A DNA stretch of 64,000 nt, from positions 5,091,010 through 5,155,009 of the forward strand of contig WNKI01000001.1 in the NCBI GenBank assembly GCA_015350385.1, written 5' to 3'. Below are positions 34,254-47,400 of this stretch, in pieces. How positions within the stretch are numbered: the stretch's first letter is position 1; the number at the start of each line of letters is the position of its first letter. The notes below the pieces were generated by a model. That model did no database searches. It saw only the letters and a program-made list of their open reading frames with translations, and was not told where the DNA came from. Source of the stretch: Aculops lycopersici (taxonomy: Eukaryota; Arthropoda; Arachnida; Trombidiformes; Eriophyidae). A program made the translations under genes and the position numbers.

Positions 34254-34692
34254 ATGCTCGTCGTTTGGATGCTGGTGATTGCAGTCATTCTATCCACTCT
34301 CCTACCGCATGGAGATTCAAAATTTATCAAGCTCAGAAAGAAGAAGATCAAGTTGGCCGCTCAAGCTGCCTCTGCTCTATTCCTGTTGGGCAAGCCAAAG
34401 AAGTTGGTCTTCCCGCTGCCACTTCCCCTCCCGCTGCCCATACCCATTATCACGAATCACGATCCAGTCATTCATCCCATAGACCCACTGTAAGTATCTA
34501 TCGCTAGGAGTATCTCTTCCTACTAATTATCTGATTCCACTTCGTCTTTTTTTCTTCTTTTTTTGCAGCATTAACTCGTTGCTTATGATGCTCTATAAAA
34601 GATTAACCCTCGACCTTGTGAATTCAAAGTCAAAGTCAGTGTTGAAAGTTCGAATTCCACTCCAAATCCCGAACCCCCGAGCTGAACTTTAA
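34254..34692 (+). CDS. Small secreted Lys/Pro-rich protein
   Basis: Two exons (34254-34489 and 34569-34692) join across a 79-nt GT-AG intron with a T-rich acceptor in phase 2, giving 119 residues. The start at 34254 has a CACC context and yields an N-terminal signal peptide (MLVVWMLVIAVILSTLL). Starting at 34203 would add 17 polar residues ahead of the hydrophobic segment and is less likely. The mature part begins with a Lys-rich stretch (KLRKKKIKLAA). A GKPKK motif and repeated PLPLPIPI follow, then an amphipathic C-terminus. Similar short secreted proteins with KKK and PLP repeats are common in chelicerates and insects and are often linked to cuticle or secretions, but I recognise no defined family. 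Confidence 0.65.
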
Positions 34693-37615
34693 AGCGCTTC
34701 ACTACGGATTAAGTGGCTTTGGAGGCAGAGAGAGAGAGAGAGAGAGGGAGGGAGGGGAGAGAACGAGTCAAAACATTAAATGGCTTTTGGTCACTCGTCT
34801 CGTTCCGTTGGCTTCAAGTTTGGGGCCGGCGGTTGTAGGAAAAATTTAGCACCAGTGCGTCGATGATAATCCCATTTGGCCCCTTAAACTTTGTCTGGCT
34901 GAAATTGTCTAGTCGCACCAAACTCGTATAGCTCGCCAGCCTCACGAGTCAATTGGGCTGAGAAATGCCCCAGTGAAAGGAGGGGGCCAACTAGACCAAA
35001 CCTGGCCAGACTAGACGGCAATATTAGCCAAGGTCAGTGGCCGGTAGACGCCCATTCACCTAGACCACGGTGACTAATCGACTAAGCGCGAGCATCAGCA
35101 CGCGCACGTCGGCCAAACTGCCTCAGCGTGTTGGTTATTGTTGTGACAAGGTAATGGAAATAGTCGCGGGCAGAGAATTTTCCCATCAAGGATAGTGGAG
35201 TCTAGCCAGCAGTTGGTCAGTTGGCTGGTCAGTGGTCCGTTTCGCTGACTGCTAGCGCGAGTTGATTGTGGTCAGTGGCCGCGACGTCGCTGCTGACGTT
35301 TGGAACTGTCATTACGAAGCAGAAGCTGGGTGTTTGTCTGCTGGATGGCCAACTTGATGTGAGCAGTCAGTGAGTTGGCGAGAGAGTTGGTCTGTTGGTC
35401 GAGCAAACAGGCGGCCAGCGAGAGTCTAGTCAAGCGACAGGAGGCGAAAGTGTGCGCCAGCTCTCACTCACTCATCGCGCGTCTCAACTTGCAATGTAAT
35501 TTCAAGCTAGCTTGCCAATCCGCTCGGGCCAAGTCCCAGTGGGCCCATCGGTGCGCGGGCCGCTGCCATGGGATCGAGTTCTGTTCTATTTCGTGTCTCA
35601 CAATATCGAGCAATTTTTCTCGTTGTTTAGTTCAGTGTCGTAGTCGACGTTTGTTCATAGTCGTGGTCGTTGTCGCCGCCAGGAACTAACTCGCTTTTTG
35701 CCCTCTGTTTTTACGTAACTCGCCAACCAAAACGACGCTCCCACTACCCTTTAGCCAAGTTGCCATTGCTTTTGCCTTAGTTTCCCTTTCCCTTCCTCTT
35801 TCCTTTTCCCCTTTGGATGGCCCGTTGTTGCCGCCGCCGCCGCCGCCAAGCCTTCGCTCAGATTCCAGTCATCTCCTCTGTCTGGCGGCTGTCTGGCGCA
35901 ACGCGCGGGCTTCATTGAGTTAGCTCAAGCTTGAACCGTTAACTTTGAGCGGATTCCCTCTCCCGTGCTCTGCTCGTTTCGAGTCGAGTCGCAACTGGAG
36001 GCGTCGGCAGTTGAGCCAACCACCACTGGCTGTGAGCTGGCCGACTCTTGCGCTGCTCTGCCCCTCTTCTTGCGCGCCAAACTCGCTGCAAGGCAAACTC
36101 TGTGGTCGATCGGCTAGTTTACTAGCTAACACTGAGATTTAGTGGGAGAGGGGGAGCGACTTACATTCAGTTGTAACGTAATCGTCAGCCTAGTGCCACT
36201 TTCAACGACAACCAAGGCGGCGACGACGACGACCAAGCCATCGACGTAGACACTCAACTGGCTGGCACTTGCACTCAAACTCCATTGTCGACGCCTCGTC
36301 TATTTGTCGAGCTAACCATTTTCATTTCAAGACCAGGCAACGATGCTGCCTGCCATTGATGTCGACCGCCACCTTTGCCACTATAACCATTGATGCTGCT
36401 GCTAGCTTGCCAACGACACCTGCACTTACACCGTCGACGTCGACAACTACAACTGCAACTGCAACTGCAACGCAAGAATCTCGCTTCGGCTCGATAGAAG
36501 GCCAGGCAAAAGTGGGAAAAAGAATTGAATTTTCTGACGACTGAGGCTCGCAAGACCCTCAGTCAGCTAACTAGTCGATTTGCCTTGAAAGACTAAGTGA
36601 CTTGCAAAGAGATTTACTGGCAAAACAATCCGACACTGCTTCTGCCGTCGTAGTCGTCGCCCTAGACGCCTTTCAGAGTCAGGCTTCCTGTTCCCATTTT
36701 GTGTCTAGACTCTAGACTCTGAACTTTAGACGAAAACAACAACAACAACAACAACCACACAAAACACGACTACTGTTCTACCAAAACGCCGCCGTCTCAG
36801 CCGCCGCCGTCTAGCCGCCGCTAACTAACCGTGAAACCGACACTAACCCTTTCTCATCCCTCAACCCAACTCACATTATCGTCGTCGACGTCGCCTTGCG
36901 CTGGATGCCGCTGGAAAATTATGCTACCATTGCAACTCGTCCACCGACCGACCAACCAACCAACCAACTGCGATACCCATGAACTATAACGCCATCCCAT
37001 TACATCTACTCTGCTATCGTCATTTTCAACGTCGTCGCTGTCTCGTTGAATTACGTTGCTATGCATTACGCTACATTACATTACGACGCTGATACTAACG
37101 TTGTCGCTATCGGGCAACGCCGATGCCAACGCAACCGCCGACGCCAAACAAACAAACAAACCCACACCGACGATCCACCCAACAGACAATACCTCGCTTT
37201 TGAAAAGGGACTCATGCTCAGCGGACTCGGCGGATTGCCGGGCGGATTCTCGACCCACGGAAAGCGGAAGTAGTAGGAAACTATTGCGCCCATCTATTCG
37301 GAAGCTCACTTTCGTTTGAATAACCTTGACTAAATGCTCGCTGGCCACCAGCCGCCAACTGGGCCATTGCTAAACCAAACCGGAAGTGGCCACCCGGGGG
37401 ACCAAAATGATGGCCCATCTCTAACATTCTCATCATAATGTCGTCAGTAAGTGTGACGTCAGTCGGCAGACTGGAGTGGCCAGTCTGGCGGCAGTCTAGC
37501 TGGCAAGCTAGTCCTGGCACAAATGTATTGTTATCGCCCCCGCTAGCTTGTCGCAGGTGTCAGTGAATGAAACGAAGCTTGCACCCATACTCTGGCATTA
37601 TATTTATATGAATCT
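34693..37615. other. Gene-poor region
   Basis: No supported gene. It begins with a GA-rich run (about 34728-34757). GC-rich low-complexity sequence with CAGTTGGCTGGTCAG-type repetition follows. A CCG run lies near 35831-35848 and an AAC run at about 36735-36755. Open frames on both strands overlap and have no domain. Confidence 0.55.
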
Positions 37616-38659
37616 TTATAACAAGTAGTGGTATTGGTCTTGAGGTTGCTGGTGATTTTGGGAGTCCCTAAATGGGTACTCCCGGTGCTTCGTAATCCCC
37701 TGGTGCTCGTCAAAATAATAAATACGAACATTTCTGTTCAAGCTATCCAGTTCAATCATGTCATTCATTGGAACCTTTGCATTATGAATTGAATCCAAGT
37801 TCTCTTGTAATTGTTGATAGGTGTCACATTTTATCACATAAGATAATGGTTGCTGATGAATCCATTGAATGTTCACTTGAGCGACAGTTAAATTATTCTC
37901 CCTAGCCACTCGCTGTACTACGGGATCCGTGAGAAACGATGGTAAATTATTCAACTTTGCCTTAATGGGTGAACCAAAAGCTGCATAGGCTTCAAAGTGG
38001 ACGTCCAACTCTTCGCAATAGTCAAAAATGGTTCTATCTTGATTGTAAATATGATATTCATTTTGGACCACATCCACGTGGTATAGTGAATTCAAGCGTG
38101 ACAATTGATCCAAGTTAACATTACTTAATCCGATGTACCTGACCAAACCGCGCCGTTTCAATTCGGCCAACTTAAGCCAGGCAGCCTCGAGAAGATTCTC
38201 CTGATCATCTAGAAGAATTTGTCCAGTTTTTGCATCCAAGGGGTAAATATTTTCATCTTCGCCAGTGTATTTGGTCGAGAATGGTGCGTGAATTAAAAAT
38301 AAATCCAAATAGTTGAGCTGTAACTCGTCCAAAATCCTCCTAATACTTCTGTCAATATTCTCAGGTCTCATCATATTAACAGGCAACTTGGAGGCAATAA
38401 AAAACTCCCGTCTACTTAGTCGACTCGAGGAGGACGACGACCCAATGGCCTCCTTGAGCACCTGGCCAACAATGTGCTGAGTCTTGTACAATGGAGCGCA
38501 ATCAAAATGGCGGCACCCCAACTCGATGGCACCCTTAATTAGAGCCCTCAGTTGTGGTTCGGTTATCTTGTCGCCGGCACCACCGCTGTCTAACTCGTTT
38601 GATGCCAACTCGTAGGCGGTACCAAAGGCATATTTTGGTACAGCCTCGAGGTAGGCCAT
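37616..38659 (-). CDS. Aldo-keto reductase
   Basis: A 347-residue NADPH-dependent oxidoreductase of the (beta/alpha)8-barrel family, probably cytosolic. All four catalytic residues are visible: Asp and Tyr in HFDCAPLY (about residues 54-61), Lys in IASKLP (about 90) and His in FLIHAP (about 123). The motif GLVRYIGLSNVNLDQL and a Gln-Asn-Glu-Tyr segment (VVQNEYHIY) fit the barrel. The NADPH-binding C-terminal motif is weak, and the C-terminus is longer and Gln/His-rich. An inserted Ser run and acidic stretches are unusual. The subfamily cannot be set; it lies nearer the aldose-reductase group than the potassium-channel beta group. It has a single exon. The substrate is unknown. Confidence 0.9.
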   Translation of the reverse strand: MAYLEAVPKYAFGTAYELASNELDSGGAGDKITEPQLRALIKGAIELGCRHFDCAPLYKTQHIVGQVLKEAIGSSSSSSRLSRREFFIASKLPVNMMRPENIDRSIRRILDELQLNYLDLFLIHAPFSTKYTGEDENIYPLDAKTGQILLDDQENLLEAAWLKLAELKRRGLVRYIGLSNVNLDQLSRLNSLYHVDVVQNEYHIYNQDRTIFDYCEELDVHFEAYAAFGSPIKAKLNNLPSFLTDPVVQRVARENNLTVAQVNIQWIHQQPLSYVIKCDTYQQLQENLDSIHNAKVPMNDMIELDSLNRNVRIYYFDEHQGITKHREYPFRDSQNHQQPQDQYHYLL

Positions 38660-41342
38660 AGTGTGGCGATTTGTAGGTTTTGCTTGCTTTAATTGTAGGT
38701 AGTTAGTTTAAAAAATTATGCCTTTGATTGCAGATTGATTCTCGGTTGATTCTTGATCTCTTCTGGTTCCTATTGTTAAATCTTGTTGAATTATATTCCA
38801 ACCTCGAGAACCCAACTCTAGCAACTCCTACTCTTTTATATCTTCCCTCACGACTTACTGCGATTGATTTGGTAAAAATTAAAGCTGTCACTTACTGCCA
38901 AGCCTCTTGTCTCGTGTCTTGGCTTATTCTTACATGAAATAGTATTTTACTAACTCAAACAATAGAAAGATGACCAAATAGAGAACCGGCAAACAAGTAG
39001 TTGTTGGTGCGTGTCGTCGCCGGTCGACTTGCAAATGCGGAGGCAAATTTTATTCAGTTTTCCTTTTCTGTCGTGTTGTGTTTTCCCTGTTGTTGTCGCT
39101 GCTGCTGTCTGCTCAATCGAATCTCGCACACAGCAAAATGTGTGTGATGTTGTCGCTATCGATGTTGTTGTTGTGTGTGCGTCAATCTCGCTCATATAAA
39201 ACACTGCAACCGTTTGTCTGCCCGTGCGTCTGTGTGCCTCTGTGCGAGTGTCTCACTGCTGCCGCACTAGCCAACCACTCGCTCGGCTAGTGCGCCGTCG
39301 CCGTCGCCGTCGCTCGTCTTGTCTGCCAATCGGATAGCATGGACAGACCGCTTGCCGCCGCCGCCGCCGCCAGACAGTGACGCGGAGCCCTAGACCAACG
39401 CGCGAGTTGCGCCCAGTGCGCAGACACACGCACAGACGCACGGTCAACCTTTTTGACACACAGTGCAACAAACACTGTCAGACGCACGCACTTACACACA
39501 AACGAGCGCCCAACAGAGCAACGGGCAAGAGTTGACTCGTTGTCTGCCCGGAGTCGAAGTCTGTCTGCTTGGTTGCTGCTACCTCCGCCATTGCCCTTAC
39601 CGCAAACCAACACCACTACAGTCTCATTTATGAGTTGGACGTGCATTTGTTGTTCTCGCGACGGCGACCAGCGAGCGAGCGAACAGTAAACTCGCAGTCT
39701 AATCTCGATGAGCTAGCCCCTAATTGGCTAGTCGCGCGCGCAGACACACACAAGCGGCAAGTGTCTGCGCATCGACCGTCTGGCAAGCTAGCTCCATTGC
39801 TACAAGTCTACCAGTCACGCCGCGGCTGCTGCTGCTACTGCTGCTGCTACTAGCCCTTGACTTCGACTGGTCGGTGAACCAACCGGTCGGTGCGCCTGGT
39901 GCCAGTCTAACGAAACCGTGACGCCTCTTTTGTGCACCGATCGGCGAGTCATCTTATCCTAGTCCCCCCTCTTTGGCTCTCCAGAGTTCATCGATTTTCT
40001 TGAGTCCAACTTACAGGCGTGGAAAACTAGACACTCACGGAGAGACTTCCGGCGTGGAGCTCGAGGAGCCTCAGCCTTAGCTCGAGCTAAGCTGGCCAGC
40101 GAGCGCCTCTATTCGCCGCTGTCGTGGGTGCTTGTGGCGAGCTAGCGAAGGAGGCGTCTAGCGAGTGTCTAGCGCTCACTCGGTTCGCCTTGAACCTGCC
40201 ACAACTTTATCAGCGGCGTGGGCAGCAGCTTTTGGCGAGCGGCAAACCGAACCAGGCGTCTGGGCCGCAGGGAGCCGCCTGGTCGCTGGTGTTGCAAGAG
40301 GGCGCCACGCTAAACGAACACCAACACCACAAGGACTGCCAAACGAAATCCAAAGTCACCAGCTATACAGAGAGATAAACGATTCTCTTTCGGTTCCGGG
40401 CGCTCAAAGCGGAAGTGGCGCAGAGGAAGTCGCTCGGCGAAGACGACGGAGCTCGCTGCGGGCCAACTTGGTAGATTAAACATATACACTATCTCTATCT
40501 CTCTCTCCCTCTCTCGCCACCCTAATGACGACCAGCTGGAAACCCTCGCTAGACTCACCCACTCGCTCTCTCGCCCACCAGACAATCGCATTGATCGCCT
40601 AGAGGCTTTGTCTAGTTGGGCTAAACGTCAACACTGGAGACACAGGCGACGACGACCAAAACGACAATTGGTCTCCATCCTCTGACTGGCAATCGCCCAC
40701 GACCACACTATTGGCTAGTCAGTGCGAGATTCAAAAACATAAAGAGACAAGGAAATTTGGCGACCGCTCAAGTGGCGGCCAATTTGGAGAGGAGTCATCG
40801 CGGCAAAAAGTCAAATTGGGTTTATACTTGAACACCGAACCTGTCTAGACGACGGAACTATTTGCGCCAGATACTTAGCAGCCAGACGCTTAGTTAGACT
40901 CAACGACGACGATGACAACCACGACGACGATAGGCGAAAGGAGCTTAAAAAGGTTGGCTGGCCGACCAACGTTTACCTTCATGATTAGGTTACCCCGTGG
41001 ATTGGCGACGGATCGTTTATTATTATTGCTGCCACTGCTGGCGCCGCCACCAATGCCATGGCCACTAGTGGCTACAAGCGCTTGAGATTGAGACGGCGGT
41101 GACGGCGGTTATTCTGCAAGTTGAGCTGGCGCTTGCTGTGCCGAGCTAATCAGCGATTATTGTTGCTGATGGTTCTGCTATAATGTTGCTCATTGGATTG
41201 GCATGGTCCGTCTTTCTCTCTGTCCCCAATTGGCCAGCTTGGCAGGCGCGAGAAGGAATTGGAAACGTTCCAGGAGCTGGGTACAAGATGGTGGGCACCA
41301 ATGTGTTTCGAATTGACACTGCATTTTGGGGCTACTCTCGGC
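38660..41342. other. Gene-poor region between aldo-keto reductase and LRR genes
   Basis: No supported gene. The first 300 bases are AT-rich and probably carry the reductase promoter. From about 39,000 the sequence is GC-rich with a GCC run at about 39354-39371 and GT-rich stretches. A TATA-like element is at 39195. The right end carries the probable poly(A) signal of the LRR gene (AATAAA on the minus strand, 41021-41016). Confidence 0.5.
39195..39201 (+). promoter_or_regulatory. TATA-box-like element, orphan
   Basis: TATAAAA in an otherwise TG/CG-rich stretch. No coding frame with recognisable features follows, so it may drive a noncoding transcript or be chance. Confidence 0.25.
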
Positions 41343-43241
41343 CTAGATTGCAGGCGATGGGTGAGGCTGAGGTGGAGCAACTGGCGTTCCTGACGCCGCT
41401 TGTGCAATTGGTGCCACCGGTGCAACTGGCGCCACTGGTGACGGCACTGGACTTGGAGCAGCCGCTGTCGCGGAGCTGATGAGATTGCTCAACGAGTTTA
41501 CCTGTGGCAAGCTAGCTCCTGGCTGATGCTCACTAGCAACGCCAGCACTCACCGGAGCCACCTGAGATTCATGGTTAATTGTTGTTGGAATTTCGGGGTG
41601 AGTTGGCGAGCCAAATGGCTTGGCGGAATCGGAGGCGCTAGTGAGCGACGAAGCGGCTTCCGGTGCTGGAGCAATCGAGGCAACGTCTGACGTATGGCCA
41701 CTTCCACTTCCACTCAAGCTAACAACACCACCACCTCCAATTAGAGACTTGGACTCAACGGGCGACTCAGCAACAGCGACCTTCTGGTCAACGTTATCTT
41801 GTTTTGTTGCTTGAGTTGGATCCACTACAACCAAAGGCGCACTTCCGGGCGCATTGTTCGCCTCAATCCTTTGCGAAGGACCCTCAATGGCGGCCGCGGC
41901 TGCCACCGCAACCTTGTCTTCGGGCTCGTCGTCCTTTCTAGCATTCAAAACCCTATAGCAGGCCTCCTTGTCCATGCGAGTGAAGCCCTCGATGATTGGC
42001 ATCCCGCGCACCATTGTCGGATCCGAACAGGTGGCCTCAATCTCGAGATTGTGATGGAAGGTTAGCTCGTGGAGGACCCAAATGAGCGAACAGCGACAAT
42101 GGATTGAGTTGTCGGCCATCAGGTAGACCATTGGCTGAAATCGGCGATTAGTGTGCCTCGGAATTGCGGGCACGGCAGTTAACTTGTTCTTTCTTAGATT
42201 AATTAATAGTAAATTGGGTAGCCCATCAAAGATTGTCTTTGTTAGGAAGCTAATTTGATTGTTTGCCAATAGAATCTTTTGTAAGTTTATATTTCGAGAG
42301 AAAACATTCTCCGGAAGTGTGGTCAGGTGGTTGTCGCTTAAATCTAGCACCTCAAGTTGGGTGAAATTTTTAAACGCTCGCTCCTTGACCTCCTTAACCT
42401 CGCAACCAACTACCTTAAATTCAGTTAGTGGTCGCACCTCTTGAGTTAAAGCCGCGCCTAAGTAATTTGGAATTATAAAGTCCTCGATTTGGTATTTGAT
42501 GATGCGCAAGGTGCGCAGTGTTGCCTCGCCATGATCAAAAATGTAACGCCAATATTGTTTGCTAAACTTCGGCTTCCTTCCGCTGAAGGTCTCAAAGTTC
42601 AGCTCAACCTTATTGAGTGTCATATTTAAATGATTAAACGAGTCATTCACGATTGAAAAGTCGCCCTTAAAAGTGATGCCCGACGGGAAGGGCCCGTCGG
42701 CAAAGGTGTTGGCCAATATGAAGGTGGTCCTGTCATAGACCATCGATTGAAATTCAACCTCTTGCCAGTAGTACTCGGCTGTTCGGTTGACCAATCGTTG
42801 CATCAACGGCCTCACTGAGGTTGGATCGGATTCAATCTTGCAGACACACTTGAGATCCAAGTTCCAGCATTCACAAGTGTTTCTGGGTGTTGTATTATAT
42901 TTGTTTATATTATGTTATATAAAGCAAGTTGGAATTTGAATGGATTTTTGTTATAAATAGAGGAGAGGTTAGTGTTAAACACTTGGTATAAGTTACTAAC
43001 ACGCACTCACACGCAAACCGACTGGAATTATTTAAATCACAGTCTAGACGTCGTCGTATAGAATAGTAATTTATGGCGACGTTTAGACAGTCGAGCGAGA
43101 AGTTAATTTTGATGTTGTCTATGCGAAAAGAAGAGAAACTTACCTGATATATACAATCTGCTGATCGCTCGCCTCGGTGGCTGACACCTGAAGCCATGAA
43201 GCAAGGAAGAGGGTTACCAGTAAGCTTAAGACGGAGGCCAT
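41343..43241 (-). CDS. Secreted leucine-rich-repeat protein
   Basis: Two exons (43241-43144 and 42882-41343) join across a 261-nt GT-AG intron in phase 2, giving 545 residues. Exon 1 supplies a signal peptide (MASVLSLLVTLFLASWLQVSA). Joining it to exon 2 gives an N-terminal Cys cap (NTCECWN...KCVCK). About four to five leucine-rich repeats lie at residues about 200-330 (LEVLDLSDNHLTTLP, LQKILLANNQISFL and others). An LRR C-terminal cap follows with four cysteines (HCRCSLIWVL...CSDP...CYRV). The last about 200 residues are disordered, rich in S, A, P, V and E, and end in PVAP repeats. There is no membrane segment or clear GPI signal, so secretion is likely. The partner is unknown. The intron sits just after the signal-peptide exon. 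Confidence 0.85.
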
Positions 43242-44442
43242 TTTGTTAGTTGATTGGTTGCTGCTGCTGTTATTATTACTGAAATTGTGCGCTTTGTTGC
43301 AGGTATTGTTTTTTGGTCTTGATTGCAGTTATTATATACCCAAGTTCGGTTTGTTCATACAGAATTAATTGGTAATAAACTTCTCCGCTTTGTCTTGATT
43401 TAGTCTCAACTTGAGTGGAGCCGAAACTAAATTTGAAATCGAGTAAACAATAAAATTAATAATTGCGTCTCTCTGTCTCTCTATGCTCCTTGTTGTGGTG
43501 CTTCGCTTTGCGAAGCGGAAGTGTCAGATGCGACTGCTATCTCGGCAAATGGACTCGACGAGCCAGAGAGAAACGAATCGAATGAACTTAACGTCGTCGA
43601 CGGGTCTTTTGTGTGTTGGCTCGCTTTATGTTATTATTATTATTGTTGCTGAGAGCGAGCCTGTCTCTTTTTCTAAACGAACTCTAAGGAAATTCTTTTG
43701 GAGTTTCTGAGGTGATTTCAAGCTGCCAGCTACAGCATCAACTTGAGATAGGAAACGAAGCAAGTCATAAGAGAAAGAGGGAAAGAGACAGAGAAGCTGC
43801 TGATGCTCACAGCCACGAATCGCACGCAGCTCCCAGTAACGTCAACAGGTTGTTGGACAGATGGACAGACTTGGGGACGTTGCGAGCTCTTCCCGTGAAC
43901 GCGAGAATAGTTTCAAACGTGGCCGCGGCTCGCTAAGGGCGACGGTAATGGTAACAAGTGGCTTAGTATCCAGCCTGGAAAGTTGGATTTCTCTCTTTCT
44001 TTATTTCTTTTTTCCCTTCTATCCATTAGACGGCGACTTGAGCTCGCCGCTGGACAGTAATTGCTACAGCAGCAACAGTGGCGCCGGCAACAAGTGGTCG
44101 TTGCTGCTGACTCGACAAGCCGCCGGACGGTGGTCGTTGTTGCGAGCGACGAAGAACATGAACTCGCCTTACCTGTACCTCTACAATCTGCGCCGAATCA
44201 GCAGCAGGTAGTTGGTCTTGTATCGTAGTGATACTTATAGTAGTGGCAGTAGTAATAGAAGCAGCAGCATATATGCCGAGCTTCTTGCAGCGCGCCAAGG
44301 TCAAGGACCGATGCGCTTGCAACTAAATGACGGCGCCATTAAGAGAGCAACCACTGATCAAACTCGAGAAATATGTTTTTACTTATCGCTCTTTCCCTTC
44401 CTCTCTCTCTCCCCCTCCCTCTCTGGTTCCCAGTGGCACTAG
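43242..44442. other. Intergenic, LRR promoter and RME-8 3' UTR
   Basis: The left 300 bases hold the LRR promoter. The right part probably contains the RME-8 3' UTR, with an AATAAA on the minus strand (44005-44000) about 440 bases past the stop. One decamer copy is at 44088. No other gene is supported. Confidence 0.5.
43331..43338 (-). promoter_or_regulatory. TATA box of the LRR gene
   Basis: TATATAAT on the minus strand lies about 90 bases upstream of the start codon, leaving room for a leader of roughly 60 bases. Confidence 0.5.
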
Positions 44443-47400
44443 TCAAACTGGCGGCGGCTGGGCGGGCGCCTGTTTGTTGTACTGCAAGTAGCCGGCAATG
44501 TTTGCCGATGGAGCGGCGATGGCCACAAGCGATGGCTCGTTTGATATGAATAGATCATGTTTTTGATCACTATAGTCGGACCAAGTCTTCGATTTGCTTA
44601 ATATTGTCTCCACTTGTTGCCCATAGGTTTGATTGGTGGTCATTGATTTTAGGATCTTAACCACAAGCGCTCTGGTTTGAGCAGATTGATTTGAATTAAG
44701 AACGTCCAGTAGATGGGTTATAAAGTTTGCCTCTAAAGCCTGCTGAACTATCCTATCGTTTACAGGTGCAAATTCGTAAATTTTCCTCAAACCAAAGCAA
44801 GCAATATCAATGGTTTCCTTATAGTGAGTCATAGATGATTTGATCTCCGCTAGTAGGGTGTCCCGCGAGCTCATATTGTCAACGCAAGCTCGCGAGGCGC
44901 CTAGCTCGCTTAGTATTGTTAGACAGGATTTTGATACAAATTCATTCTTATTGCTTCTAGAATAAATTGCCGAAACAATACTCTGTACGTGTCCCATAGG
45001 TGGAATCATCTCTAGTAAAGCTGGCTGGGCACTTAGAAGATTCTTGAGGGCAGTTGAGACTATCTCCAACTTTGTCTCGTCCACTTGTTGACTCTTGATC
45101 AATGTTTGGAAGGAATTCATTAGTTCGGTTAAAAAGTCTCGCGGTTTTCTTAGCACCCAAGTGGGATTTTGATTAAACAAACGCAAATAGACACCAGCAA
45201 CCACTAGCTCATCTTGGTCAAAGGCATTCAATAAATTGAGATCAGGTTTCATTTGCCAATTGTAAGTTGGATCCTTCGCTTGCTCATCATAAATTTCGCG
45301 CGCAATCTTTGCGGCTTGGGCACTGATATGCTGTCGAATCTCTGAATTCCAAATCAATTCGGGATTCTCCTGGTTATTGTCAAATAAATTTAGCGCATCT
45401 TTAGTGGAATTCTTCATGGCGTCAACTATAATCATAGGCAAGAATCTATTCAAAACTAAACTAGCTTGAAAACCAGATAACTTGTCTGCCGTGATACGTG
45501 CCATCAGGTCGGCGCTTCGCAATCTAACATCTAGATCTGTACAATTGCAAAACAAATCAACCAAATAAACTAGACCTCCTTTGGCCAAAGTTTCTTTGAC
45601 TATCTTTGCGTTTGCAATCAATGGGAGCAGGATTTCAAGTATGAACATTGTTCTTGACATCTGTTGCTCATCCAAATCAAAGTCCAAATTATTGGTCTCA
45701 TATCTTAGTTGATGTTGTGGCGATTGTTGTTGTTGCTGCTGCTGCTGTTGTGTATTAGTACTGTCGCCACTCGTTGTTGGTGCTAGTGGCTGTCTAACTG
45801 GGCTCTTGTTGCTGGCGGTATCTTGTTGTTGGCTACTTTGCTGTTGTGAATTAACTCTAGAAGATGATCTACTAGCATACAATATAACCCATAAGTAGAC
45901 TAGAACATCAGAGTTGGCTATATCCACTACACATTGGCTGTTGTTTGTAATGTTCTTGATCACATTCAAGGCCATGTGCTGGACATTAGTTAGCTGATCA
46001 ATCTTAAGCAAACTAAATAGGAGCTTGAAATAACCAATGCATTTAACCTCAACACCTGGATTGAATTTGATTGCTAGAGCGAGAGCCTTTAGACAATCCT
46101 CAACGTTCTTAAACGAAGTCGAGTCTAGAGGTCCATTGTCCGGAAGTGAGAGTGCCGAGTGGATGTATTGCGATTGACTTCCAATGTAACTTAGTAAAGC
46201 TTGTACTAAATCTGATGCGTTTCGTAATGGATAAGATGGTTGCTTATTATAGACGCGAATAAATACATTTCCAACTCGAAGCTCGCTCTTATGACTTGAT
46301 ATCTCAAAGTCGGCTCCATAGGATTCGTCTGGACATTCGCCACTCTGAATGATTCCTCTCTGTTGAGTTTCGAGGTAATCGATGAGCTCTGCTCTAGTTG
46401 CGTTATTCCAAATCAAATATGGAATCTCAACGTTACTTGTTAGCATCTTAAGCAACTCATGGGTGTCTAGTGTTGCCTCAACAAAGTGGCTGGCCACATA
46501 ATAGGTTAACATGGCCTCGGTGGGCTTCTGGAACAACTCGCGACCCATCTCGTAGAAGCGGACACAAGCTAATAAAGCCATTCGAGCTATTTGATTGGTA
46601 GTTTCCTGTTTGTTATGACCCTCGTTTCGCTCAACACCACCCTCCTCGAGGGTAAAATCATACTTGAACAACAATAACATCAAGCTAAACACAATACCCG
46701 ACTCGTATAGGATCTCGTGAAGTGGCGTGCATTTGGCAAAGGCTGCGGCGCACTCGCTTGCCGCTAGCTGAAGGGACAACAACTTTCCATAGCTTAAGAT
46801 CCTATTCAGATCCTTAACGACAGATCTTAGCTCACTTAATTTTTGTTGGCAAGCCTCGAAGTCCGAGGCAACGGTAAAGCATTTGACAATATTGGTGCAC
46901 ATCTGTACACAAACATCATCTGGTTCAGCCGAGGCGGATAATACTGAAGCGCATCTCGATAGTGCTTGCTGCAAAACCTCAAGACCATCCTCGCGTCTTA
47001 GCTCCTCGGCATTCTTGGCCGAACATTTCAAGGTGTGATATGCAGTCTCACAAGCATAAGCTAACAACGGATCTGGCTTACTAAATAATCTCTCGTCTTC
47101 GACTTCACTAACTATAGTCTTGATGAGCTCGGGATAACCGGAGTATTTGTATGGGTGTAGCTCATCACTGCATTGACTAAATAGAATACTCTGAGCTTTA
47201 AAGATCAAGATCAAGTTTTTGGGATTTGACCCAGATGCCCGCTCTCTCGCCTGCTTGCTACTCAAAAACTCGTAAGCCTTGTGGACCTCCTGGAATATAT
47301 GAGCGCCGTCCGGATTTTTATCTGGATGGTACTTCAATGCTAGCTCCCTATAAGATCGTTTGATAGCTTGCTCATCAATATCCTCAGGATTACTGTACTT

